Shown in pieces: positions 56,912-64,000 of a stretch of 64,000 bases of DNA. The position numbers and the translations under genes are program-made. The notes under the pieces were generated by a model, which worked only from the letters and a program-made list of their open reading frames with translations, had not been told where the DNA came from and made no database searches. Positions within the stretch are counted from its first letter, which is position 1, and each line of letters begins with the position of its first letter. This stretch comes from Diacronema lutheri (lineage: Eukaryota; Haptophyta; Pavlovophyceae; Pavlovales; Pavlovaceae), in assembly GCA_019448385.1 (NCBI GenBank), contig JAGTXO010000001.1, positions 186,001 to 250,000 of the forward strand. Reading direction: 5' to 3'.

Positions 56912-57823
56912 TCAGCTGAAAAACGGTCCCCCGCACGTGCACGTGCGCCGATGGCCCTGGCAAACGCCCTCAAAGACCGGGTTCTGCATCGCGAAGCTCG
57001 CGAGGCGCGGCGCCGAGAGCGTCGCCTGCTGCAGCTGAGCAAGCTTCGCCAAATCTGTGCGCGCACGGCAGAAGCAGTGAAAGAGCGCCATGGACGTTGC
57101 GGCGTCTGCGAGCGCGTCGTGAAAAGCGCCCGGCGCACGTGCGAACGGCGTGCCCCTCAGCCACACCGCCGCTGTGTGGTCCTGCGAAAAGTACGCGTAG
57201 CGATTCTCCGACGTCCACACGCGGAAAAGCGCGGCCAGGTCGATCGCGCACGCGAAATCGACGCCCTCCTTCAGCCCGAGCCACTCGACATCCTTCAAGA
57301 TATTCTGCCCGACGAGGATGGCATCTCTCGGCAGCGTCGCTCGCAGGCGCGCGAGGGCGTCGTTGAGCTCGATGCCTTGCTGCGCAATGAGCTCTGCCGA
57401 AAGGCCGGTGAGCGGGTGCAGGTACGATACGACTGGCCTTTCCGGCTTGATGTACAAGTTGAGGACGGGGCTGCCGTCCGCGTCCACGAGACCAATTTGC
57501 GCGAGGGACCGGTCGTGATGCTGCACGCCGGTTGCGACGCACTCGACGTCGACGGAGAAAAGCGGCCCGATAATCTCCGGGAGCTTGGGCGGACGTGGGT
57601 CGTTGAGGACCACGGTCGTGCTCGCGCCGCTCGACAATGTTGGCGCGAGCACGTGCGAGAAGCGGCAAGCGTCGCCCGCATTGCACCGGCCTTGTGCGAA
57701 GAAGCGGCAGTGCGGCGGCTGCATCGCCTCTGGGGCAATTTCGCATTTTCCTTTGACCTTTTCAATAATTCGAGCGCCGCCTGGGCGACGCCGCATCGCC
57801 CAGGCGGCGCTCGAGCGGCACAT
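56912..57823 (-). CDS. CCCH zinc-finger plus DEDDh 3'-5' exonuclease (ISG20/REX4-like)
   Basis: A 303-residue frame. Near the N-terminus is a CCCH finger (HCRFFAQGRCNAGDACRFSH). The exonuclease core has motif I FSVDVECVATG (D-x-E), motif II LVGQNILKDVEWL and motif III FHDALADAATSMALF with the H-x-x-x-x-D pair of DEDDh enzymes. Such proteins trim RNA (rRNA, snoRNA or mRNA). The start could be the ATG at 57823, 57796 or 57724. I prefer 57724 (MQPPHCRFF), because sequence between it and 57770 is AT-rich like a leader and an 18-bp hairpin lies just upstream. The upstream starts would make the hairpin coding. Confidence 0.85.
   Translation of the reverse strand: MCRSSAAWAMRRRPGGARIIEKVKGKCEIAPEAMQPPHCRFFAQGRCNAGDACRFSHVLAPTLSSGASTTVVLNDPRPPKLPEIIGPLFSVDVECVATGVQHHDRSLAQIGLVDADGSPVLNLYIKPERPVVSYLHPLTGLSAELIAQQGIELNDALARLRATLPRDAILVGQNILKDVEWLGLKEGVDFACAIDLAALFRVWTSENRYAYFSQDHTAAVWLRGTPFARAPGAFHDALADAATSMALFHCFCRARTDLAKLAQLQQATLSAPRLASFAMQNPVFEGVCQGHRRTCTCGGPFFS
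57771..57813. repeat. Perfect 18-bp inverted repeat with 7-nt loop near a gene start
   Basis: Arms 57771-57788 (cgagcgccgcctgggcga) and 57796-57813 are exact reverse complements around cgccgca. It lies 47 to 90 bp upstream of the preferred exonuclease start, or inside the first codons if the longer start is used. It has the same design (17-18 bp arms, 7-nt loop) as the repeat at 43511-43551, but unrelated sequence. Confidence 0.8.
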
Positions 57824-58002
57824 GCGCCTTCATTGGTCGCCTGCTGCGTCGTGCGTGGCCACGCGCTGCTCGCGCGTGCGCAGATGGCGCGCGGGCAGGC
57901 GCCGCCGCAGCGCCGAGCTGACCACGGCGTCCAGGCTGACGTGGACGCCTGCGGCGGCGTGGACGGCGACTGCTGCCGGCGAGGCGACGGCGGCGCCCCC
58001 CT

Positions 58003-58035
<33 letters not shown>

Positions 58036-58174
58036 TGCCGCGTTCTTGCCGTAGCTCGGCGCGGGCGGGTGTCCGCCCTTGCCGCGACCTGCCGCATTCT
58101 TGCGTCCCTGCCGTCCTCCTCTCGGAATTACGCTGCGCTGCGTGCGATCTCTCCTTTCGCGGGCGACGTCGCCC
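57824..58174. repeat. Intergenic spacer with poly-C tract
   Basis: 351 bp between the exonuclease gene (minus) and the small gene at 58175. From 57997 to 58035 the plus strand is nearly pure C. A 14-bp perfect palindrome (gggcgacgtcgccc, 58161-58174) ends exactly at the next ATG. No gene is supported here. Confidence 0.75.
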
Positions 58175-58406
58175 ATGGCCTCGCGTCGCAGCCCGCCAAA
58201 GACAGCGGACGCCCTGCAGCAGATCAAGCGCGCGTGCGCGCGCGAGCGCGCGCGCGCGAGCGGCGCACGCAGCCATCAGGTGCGCTCACGACACGAGGGA
58301 GCTCGTGCTGCTCGCGCGCAGCGGCCAGTCGTTGGCCGCCGGCACCATCGGGTCAGTGATTTTGATTTTCATGGGCGCACGTATCGTCTCGCCACTTTGC
58401 TGCTGA
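58175..58406 (+). CDS. Possible small single-helix membrane protein (61 aa)
   Basis: Model: exon 1 58175..58233 (MASRRSPPKTADALQQIKRA) and exon 2 58280..58406 (CAHDTRELVLLARSGQSLAA, then a hydrophobic GTIGSVILIFMGARIV and a Cys-Cys end). The 46-nt intron has GTGCGC and CAG ends and an alternating CG core but is much shorter than the others, so the exon boundary is doubtful. The two parts are in different frames and neither makes sense alone. It resembles a small membrane subunit of an organelle complex; no family is recognised. Confidence 0.4.
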
Positions 58407-58549
58407 GATCATCCCCGGGCGCGCGAGCGTGCGGCGAAGGGCGAGCTCGCACCTCGCTGGGCACAAAATGCCATGTGCAAACGCCATCGCTCTTGGACGT
58501 TCGGCGTGACGTGAAACCGTCGGGAGGGCTCTTATTTTCGAACTGCGGG

Positions 58550-59947
58550 ATGACCATCCGGCTACGCGTTGTTGCGACCTTTGCGCTCGCCTCGGCGTCA
58601 GCCGCGCACCCCTCGACGTGGTCCGGGATCATCTCAGTCGTGGACCGGCGCTGGCACGCTGCGCGTCCGTCTTATGCGCGGCAATACAGCGCGCAGGCGA
58701 GGGAACGGGCCCGCGGTACGCGCCGTGGCGCGAAAAGGCTGCGCGCCTTCACGCGGCCGCTGGCCGCGCTCCGAAGGCTGGCCGTCGCCATCTCGACGCA
58801 GCATCGCCTTCTGATGCGCGCGCTCAGGCGCGACTTTGTTCCTGCGCCGTATCACTTTGTCCGCGCGCCCCACCGCCGCGCGGGGGCAACCGCGCGCGGC
58901 GCGCACACGCCCGGGCCGCCTCCGCCCTCGGCGCCGCCACGCTCCCCCGCTTCTGAGCGCAGCAATGTTGCAACTCGCGCCAGCGGCTCGGACTCGGGCT
59001 CACCGTTGGCTGACGCAAAGCCTATTTGCCTCGAGCGACGCGCAGCACAACGCGAGGGCGCGCGTGGCGCTGAGGACGCGAGCCGGGCGTGGGAGCAGCT
59101 CATTTGGGCGCTGCTCGCCGCGCTTGGACTCGCGACGGGCGCCGTCGTGCTGCTGGCGCTCGCGGTCGCTGCGCTCGCTGCGTTTATGTTTGTGGATGCT
59201 CGACGCTGCGCCGTCGAGCCGAGTGCGCACGGAGCCGCGAGCACCCGCGAGGCGCGGACCGCCAAAGTGCAGCCGTCGCCCCCAACGCCGTCGTCCGCGC
59301 GCCAGCTCGTGCGCGAGATGCGCGCTCGGCTGAGCGACGCGCTCGAGGCGTACCAGCGCGCAGCAACGACACCATCGCCGCCCTCGTCGCCCATCACAGG
59401 CGCGCATACTCCCGCGCGCTCGCAGCCGCGAGCCGGTGCCACGGCCGCGCTCCGCTCGCCGCAGCATCGACCGCCGCAAGACGGGTGCGTACGTGATTGC
59501 GAGGTGATCGCGCTTGAGACGGAAGTGTCGGACCTTGGCGAGGTGTGCAGGGGCCTCGAGCGCGTCGCGATGTGGCAAAGCGCCGAGTGCAGGGCCAAGG
59601 CGGAGCGGCTGCAGCACCTGCACGTCCGGCTCTCGGCGGCGTGCATGGCGCACGACCACCCCGTCAGCACGCCGTCGACGGGCACGGGCGGGAGCGGCGG
59701 CGAAGAGGACGACCTTGAGACGTCGCCTGGAGCGCCTTTGCCCGTCGCGCTGCGCGACGACGGCGGTGCTCCGCGCGAGCGCCGCGTGTGGCCCTTCTCG
59801 AGCGACGCGACGGCGGACGGAGTGCAACGCCACGATGACGAGCACTCTCTCTTTGAGGTTGACTCGCTCATCGCGCCCCTCCGTACCCATCCGGACGAGG
59901 CGCTGGCCGCTCTGCGATGTGTGCGCCCGCCACCGCTGACGACGTAA
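58550..59947 (+). CDS. Secreted-type single-pass membrane protein of unknown function
   Basis: 465 residues from the ATG at 58550. It begins with a signal peptide (MTIRLRVVATFALASASAAH). A basic region of about 130 residues with Arg-rich helices follows, then a Pro/Ser-rich linker and one strong transmembrane helix near residues 185-215 (LLAALGLATGAVVLLALAVA). The C-terminal half is Ser/Pro/Thr-rich with a Cys-containing helical segment (ALETEVSDLGEVCRGLERVA) that may form a short coiled coil, and an acidic end. The topology would be type I. I do not recognise a domain. Good codon use and a stop followed by a poly-C spacer support it. Confidence 0.5.
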   Translation: MTIRLRVVATFALASASAAHPSTWSGIISVVDRRWHAARPSYARQYSAQARERARGTRRGAKRLRAFTRPLAALRRLAVAISTQHRLLMRALRRDFVPAPYHFVRAPHRRAGATARGAHTPGPPPPSAPPRSPASERSNVATRASGSDSGSPLADAKPICLERRAAQREGARGAEDASRAWEQLIWALLAALGLATGAVVLLALAVAALAAFMFVDARRCAVEPSAHGAASTREARTAKVQPSPPTPSSARQLVREMRARLSDALEAYQRAATTPSPPSSPITGAHTPARSQPRAGATAALRSPQHRPPQDGCVRDCEVIALETEVSDLGEVCRGLERVAMWQSAECRAKAERLQHLHVRLSAACMAHDHPVSTPSTGTGGSGGEEDDLETSPGAPLPVALRDDGGAPRERRVWPFSSDATADGVQRHDDEHSLFEVDSLIAPLRTHPDEALAALRCVRPPPLTT

Positions 59948-60076
59948 CGACTCGGAGTGTGTGCGATAGTTTTCTTGGTTGATAGTCTCACTCTCAGTCT
60001 CGCTGTCGACCAGCGGGCCATGAGCCCCCCCCCCCCCCCCCCCCCCCCCTGCGACCACTCACTACGCGCGCTGCGA
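59948..60076. repeat. Convergent spacer with poly-C run
   Basis: A run of 25 C on the plus strand (60025-60049) lies between the stops of the membrane-protein gene (59947) and TXNDC9 (60077). The rest is comparatively AT-rich. Nothing else is seen. Confidence 0.75.
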
Positions 60077-61072
60077 TCAGTCATCATCGTCATCGTCGTC
60101 GTCAGCGCTCGCGCCCATGCGGTGCGGGTTGGAAAGCTGGCCCGAGCGGATGCTTGAGGCCTGCTGCTGCGCAGTGCGGTGGGCGACGGTCTCGTCCGAG
60201 TCAAGGAAGCCCTTGTCCGCAAGCTCATACGCGACGCCCTGGAGTGCACGACGGGCGGGCCATGACAGGTGGTGAGCGCCCGTTGCGCAGATCAGGGCGA
60301 GCGTGCGCCGCCGCCGCCGCCGGCCGCGCGATGCACGTGCAGACGCGCGCGAGGGCAGCGCGCGCCGGCCAGCGGCGCGCACCTCGGCAGTGAACGAGCG
60401 GTCGATGGGTATTTTGTCCACCACCTTGCCTCCGCGCACGAGAAAGAGCACGGGCAGCCGCTCGATCGCCACGTGCGCGCTTAGCATCGGCGCCTTCTCG
60501 GCGGCGATGCAGCAGAGCTTCGTCTCGAGGTGGAGCGGCGCGATGCGGCTCAGCGCGCCGTGCACGAGCGACGCGTCGAACTGCGCGTTCGCATCGAAGA
60601 GCGCAACCACGCAGCGCGCGTGCCGCGCCACCTCCTCAAAGAACTCGCGGTCGGAGTGCAGCTCGCTGTACGTGCCATGCCCGAGGCGCTTCCACTCCTC
60701 GACGCGCTGCTGCCGCTCCTTGATCTGCGCGAGCCTCAGAGCGCGCAGCGCCTCGAGGTCGTCGTCGACCACCTCATCCACGTGCTGCGTATCCACGTCC
60801 CCGATCGCAAAGTCCACTGCGCCGCGCTGATTCACCTTGTAGTATAGCCGCTTCTCGTTGGCCGTGCCGCGCAGGTCATCCTCGGTCATGCCCTGCTCGC
60901 CGATGCGCGTGGCGTGCGCGGCCTGCTGCGTTCGCTGGATCATCTCCATCAGCGCGGGGTTGTCCTCCGCGTGGAACCCTTCAATTGCCTCTTCCTTTCC
61001 ACCCTCGCCGCGCCGTGCCGCGCTGTAGCCGTCCTCGCGTGTGTCCGCGCGGGAGGCGAATTGCGACGACAT
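60077..61072 (-). CDS. TXNDC9/phosducin-like protein 3
   Basis: Exons 61072..60383 and 60238..60077 (283 residues) with a 144-nt GT-AG phase-0 intron. The join gives IDRSFTAEGVAYELADKGFL. The family signature is clear: DDDLEALRALRLAQIKERQQ, GHGTYSELHSDREFFEEVAR, HLETKLCCIAAEKAPMLSAH and LPVLFLVRGGKVVD. The thioredoxin-fold site lacks a CxxC pair (ALFDANAQFDASLVH), as in other PhLP3 proteins. In animals and yeast it cooperates with the CCT chaperonin in tubulin and actin folding. The C-terminus carries a poly-Asp tail (ASADDDDDDD). Confidence 0.9.
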   Translation of the reverse strand: MSSQFASRADTREDGYSAARRGEGGKEEAIEGFHAEDNPALMEMIQRTQQAAHATRIGEQGMTEDDLRGTANEKRLYYKVNQRGAVDFAIGDVDTQHVDEVVDDDLEALRALRLAQIKERQQRVEEWKRLGHGTYSELHSDREFFEEVARHARCVVALFDANAQFDASLVHGALSRIAPLHLETKLCCIAAEKAPMLSAHVAIERLPVLFLVRGGKVVDKIPIDRSFTAEVRAAGRRALPSRASARASRGRRRRRRTLALICATGAHHLSWPARRALQGVAYELADKGFLDSDETVAHRTAQQQASSIRSGQLSNPHRMGASADDDDDDDD

Positions 61073-61188
61073 CGTTGCCCGCCAGTGTGTGAATCCGGGA
61101 CCCGTGGATGTCCTCCGTCGCTCGTGAGTTTAATAATAAGTCCGGGAGGGGAGGAGCAGGGAGGCGGCCCCGCGCAAGTTGGGGTCCG

Positions 61189-61566
61189 ATGAGCAGCGAG
61201 GACGTAGCTGCGCAGTTCCTTGAAGTGGACTTTGGCGTATTGGCCGAGCTGGACGATAACGAGGCGGCGCTCGAGCTTGTGGACATGTACGACGAGGAGA
61301 CGAACAGTGTCATCCAACAGCTTGAGGCGTACACGCGGCTGACCGAGAGCGCGCAAACAGCGCAGGCGTGGTCCTCGATTTGGGCATTCCTTCACAAGCT
61401 CAAGGGCTCGTCGCTGAGCATTGGGCTTGTGGGTGTCGCCGCTTTCATCGAAAGCTTGCGCTCTTCCGACATCTCGACGCTGCACGAGTGGTACCCCAAA
61501 GTCTTTGAGCAGCTCAAGTCTGCCGTCGTGCAGAGCGTCGACAAGATCAAGAGCAACCTGGAGTGA
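61189..61566 (+). CDS. Histidine-containing phosphotransfer (HPt) protein
   Basis: 125 residues from the ATG at 61189. The HPt helix bundle carries the phospho-accepting His69 in AFLHKLKGSSLSIGL (H-x-L-K-G-S-S). The preceding helix (ELVDMYDEETNSVIQQLEAY) and following IESLRSSDISTLHEWYPKVF complete the four-helix pattern of YPD1/AHP proteins. It would shuttle phosphate between a hybrid histidine kinase and a response regulator. Neither is in the window. An in-frame ATG at 61108 would add a basic 27-residue extension without HPt character and is less likely. The divergent spacer to TXNDC9 is 116 bp. Confidence 0.88.
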   Translation: MSSEDVAAQFLEVDFGVLAELDDNEAALELVDMYDEETNSVIQQLEAYTRLTESAQTAQAWSSIWAFLHKLKGSSLSIGLVGVAAFIESLRSSDISTLHEWYPKVFEQLKSAVVQSVDKIKSNLE

Positions 61567-61767
61567 GGGTTGCGCCCGGTGATCGTGCCGCACCAAGGCG
61601 CTCTATGTCTGCAGGGTAGCAGGGCGAGGGGCGTGCGCGTGGGCGCGCCGACCGTCACGCTCCGTGCGCTCAACCTTTGTTTAGCACTCGCAGCGGGGGA
61701 GAGCCCACTATTTCTTCGGAGGTGCGTCCGTCCCTGCGGCCTCGGAGGGCCGCTCGACGTGCGCCCG

Positions 61768-63213
61768 TCACTCAAGGCCGGAGGTGCAGCACGCTTCGCC
61801 GCAGCTGCACGCGCGGTTGCGGATGCTCTCGTACGGGATCTCGCGCGCGTAGTAGTAGGCGACGCCCACGACCGTATACGCGGCGATGAGCATCAAGCCG
61901 TCGAGCCACGTCGCGCTGTAGCCAAGCGTGGACGTCGCAACGAGCGCGGTGACGAGGAGCACGATCGCCTCGAAGGCGCCAAAGTCGAGCGTGAGCGGCG
62001 AGCCGATGGCCCACGCAACGAGGACGAGCGCGGGGATCACGCCGAGCGCGATCTGTACGGAGCTGCCGAGCGCGACGCCAAGCGCGAGATCGGTCTTGCC
62101 CTTGTACGCCATCACGATGGCGGTCGCGTGCTCGGCCGCGTTGCCAATGATCGGCAGCAGCACGAGGCCGATGAAGAGGTCAGTGAGGCGCATCGCAGCA
62201 GCTGCGACTTCGAGCGTTGCGACGAGCAGCTCGGAGCAGAGCGCGATGAGCACCGTCAGCGCGGCAAGCACGACGACGGCGCCGCTGAGCGTCATCATGG
62301 CCGCCTCCTCCTCGTCCTCCTCCTCCTCCTCGCCCGCTCTCCGCACGTGTAGCGACGGGTACGGCTCGTTTGGGTTGTCCGCCTCGTGCAGGTAGGCGTG
62401 CGTGCGCAGCTGGAAGAGCAGCAGCCCGACGTAGACGACGAAGAGCACGACGGCCGTGCCGTGCGATATCTGCTCGATCTGCACGACGTGGCACGGCACC
62501 GCGCAGTTGGCGCGCATGGTGCTCACGAGCGCGGTAGGGATCATGAGGCCGAGCACGGCCATCTTGAGGAGCGAGCAGTTGACTGCGGCCATTTTGGCGC
62601 TGTACCGCTGCTCTCGGAACCTGATGCCGCCGGCGATGAACGAGCAGCCGAGCACGAGCAGCAGGTTGGACAGGATCGAGCCCAGGAGCGACACCTGCAC
62701 GACACGCAGCAGGCCCGCGCGGATCGCAAAGACGGAGATGATCACCTCGGTCGCGTTGCCCAGGGTCGCGTTGAGCAGACCGCCGATCATCTCAGTTGAA
62801 TAGAGCGCAACCTCCTCCGTCGCGACGCCGAGCAGTTGCGCGAGGGGCACGATCACCACGAAGTTGGCGACGAACGCCCACGCGGGCGGCAGGCCGAGCG
62901 GCTGCGCGAGCAGCGCGAACGGCAGGATGACGAGGAGCATGTTGATCCGCGAGAAGAAGAGCACGTGCTTAAGCGAGCTGACCAGCGTGGGCACGGGCGG
63001 CTTGAGCACGTCGGGTTGCGCGTTGCGCGGCCGTCGGCGCGCCGCATGGCGCAGCTTGATGACCGACATGAAGTGGACGGCGTGGATCGCCGCGCGCAGC
63101 GACGAGGATTCGGACGCGTCCACTGGCGGAAGCTCGGCCACGACGCGGCCCGTGGCGGTGAGGCGCACCGACGAGCGCGGCCGGGAAAAGCCGACGAGGG
63201 GTTCGGCGGACAT
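61768..63213 (-). CDS. CAX-type cation/H+ exchanger
   Basis: 481 residues from the ATG at 63213; the longer frame begins with GTG. The two alpha-repeats are unmistakable: GGLLNATLGNATEVIISVFA in the first half and LLPIIGNAAEHATAIVMAYK in the second, each with the G-N-x-x-E cation site. An acidic linker (AGEEEEEDEEEAAMMT) separates the halves, as in plant and yeast CAX. These exchangers load Ca2+ or Mn2+ into vacuoles or other compartments using the proton gradient. The N-terminal 90 residues are basic and disordered and may hold an auto-inhibitory or sorting signal. A Cys-rich C-terminus (CSCGEACCTSGLE) is unusual. Confidence 0.93.
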   Translation of the reverse strand: MSAEPLVGFSRPRSSVRLTATGRVVAELPPVDASESSSLRAAIHAVHFMSVIKLRHAARRRPRNAQPDVLKPPVPTLVSSLKHVLFFSRINMLLVILPFALLAQPLGLPPAWAFVANFVVIVPLAQLLGVATEEVALYSTEMIGGLLNATLGNATEVIISVFAIRAGLLRVVQVSLLGSILSNLLLVLGCSFIAGGIRFREQRYSAKMAAVNCSLLKMAVLGLMIPTALVSTMRANCAVPCHVVQIEQISHGTAVVLFVVYVGLLLFQLRTHAYLHEADNPNEPYPSLHVRRAGEEEEEDEEEAAMMTLSGAVVVLAALTVLIALCSELLVATLEVAAAAMRLTDLFIGLVLLPIIGNAAEHATAIVMAYKGKTDLALGVALGSSVQIALGVIPALVLVAWAIGSPLTLDFGAFEAIVLLVTALVATSTLGYSATWLDGLMLIAAYTVVGVAYYYAREIPYESIRNRACSCGEACCTSGLE

Positions 63214-63365
63214 CCCCGAGGCGGAATGCGCTCGGCCGCCGACGGCCGAAGAGATCGCCTGCTGCTGGCCGAGCTCGTGCAAGCAACGGAAATGTGGTTG
63301 AGTTGCCGCGAAACGAAACACAGCACCCAGGTTGAAGCCTGTGAGCGGACGCCCGGACGGCGATC

Positions 63366-64000
63366 ATGGATCTCGGCGCCAAGTCGACGACGCGCGGCGA
63401 CGACGTGATTTTGGGCTGCGGCCCGCTGAATGCCGACGAGCTCGCGCAGATCATCGCGTATTGGCGTGCCGCCAACTTTCTCACCGTCGCGCAGATCTAC
63501 CTGCGCGCCAACCCGTTGCTCACCAGGCCGCTCTCGCACAACGACATCAAGAGGCGTCTGCTCGGGCACTGGGGCACGTGCCCGGGCCTTAACCTCATCT
63601 ACGCGCACGTGAATCGGTCTGCGCGCTGTGCACGCGCGCGCTGCGCGCGCGCGTACGCCGCGTACGGTCCAGCTCCCGCGTGCCGGCGCCTTGTCACGCG
63701 CCCGCGCCGCCGCACGCGTGCAGGCTGATCAAGCTGCACGATGCGAACGTGATGCTCGTGTGCGGCCCGGGGCATGGCGGTCCGGCTATCGTGGCGAACG
63801 CGTACATGGAGGGTACGTACACAGAGCGCTACCCGTCCCTCACGTGCGACATGGCCGGTCTCGAGCTGCTCGTCAAGCAATTCTCATGGCCGCGCGGCAT
63901 CCCCTCGCACGTCTCCCCCGATTGCCCGGGCTCGATCCACGAGGGCGGCGAGCTTGGGTACTGCCTGCTGCATGCGTACGGCGCCGCGCTGGACAACAAG
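63366..64000 (+). CDS. Phosphoketolase (xylulose-5-P/fructose-6-P), partial at window end
   Basis: Exon 1 63366..63616, a 107-nt GT-AG intron (63617-63723), exon 2 from 63724 continuing past 64000. About 176 of the expected 800 residues are present. The N-terminal XFP region is clear: [40 protein letters not shown], the join [36 protein letters not shown] and [20 protein letters not shown]. It is the thiamine-dependent enzyme that splits xylulose-5-phosphate to acetyl-phosphate and glyceraldehyde-3-phosphate. It is common in bacteria and fungi and patchy in algae, so lateral origin of the family is likely. No organelle leader precedes the enzyme. Confidence 0.93.

Overview
This is a nuclear segment of a very GC-rich, compact eukaryotic genome, most likely a flagellated alga with a secondary (red-lineage) plastid. 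A pavlovophyte-type haptophyte is my best guess, but this is inference and not proven. Pointers to a photosynthetic eukaryote are a chlorophyll synthase and an enolase that both start with a signal peptide followed by a transit-like stretch. Pointers to a flagellum are a Chibby homologue, a four-module NDK/Dpy-30/EF-hand protein and a ropporin/RSP11-like RIIa protein. Other eukaryotic markers are SERINC, LMBRD2, OTU1/YOD1, a BRO1-domain protein, a Trf4-type poly(A) polymerase, TXNDC9 and LARGE-like and exostosin-like glycosyltransferases. No virus-like element, CRISPR array, rRNA or convincing tRNA was seen.

Layout. About 40 genes alternate between strands, giving repeated divergent and convergent pairs with almost no spacer. 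Facing stop codons lie 1 to 50 bp apart in several convergent pairs (for example 31039/31041 and 4807/4814). Divergent start codons lie 15 to 150 bp apart, and one pair overlaps inside a single CCATGG at 14763-14766. 1-6.2 kb: SIL1/Fes1-like, LARGE-like, MFS/SLC17-like, methyltransferase. 6.2-13.7 kb: poly-C tract, Chibby, Sel1 protein, membrane protein, chlorophyll synthase, plastid enolase, coiled-coil protein. 13.8-25.4 kb: VHL-like protein, membrane protein, alpha/beta hydrolase, NDK-Dpy30-EF protein, giant coiled-coil protein. 25.4-36.2 kb: YgfZ/IBA57-like, S49 protease, unresolved locus, OTU1, Sel1, LMBRD2, EGF-exostosin. 36.2-43.2 kb: poly(A) polymerase with an enormous disordered N-terminus. 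43.2-49.6 kb: coiled coil, BRO1, small ORF, OSCA-like channel, LRR protein. 49.6-64 kb: RSP11-like, inverted-repeat element, MFS, EngB, BioD-like, dihydroorotase, SERINC, exonuclease, small genes, TXNDC9, HPt, CAX, and a phosphoketolase that runs off the end.

Introns. I placed about 20 short introns (about 87-199 nt, plus one tentative 46 nt) by restoring family-conserved protein joins. They are packed with alternating CG runs. The donor is usually GTGCGC and the acceptor usually GCGCAG or GCGCGCAG. Three introns are best read as GC-AG. Most long antisense ORFs in the window are GC-skew shadows and are omitted.

Functional themes are plastid metabolism (chlorophyll synthase, enolase, possibly YgfZ and EngB), carbon metabolism (enolase, phosphoketolase, dihydroorotase), flagellar structure, membrane transport (two MFS, CAX, OSCA-like, SERINC, LMBRD2), glycosylation and RNA processing. 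The neighbours do not form operons or an obvious shared pathway.
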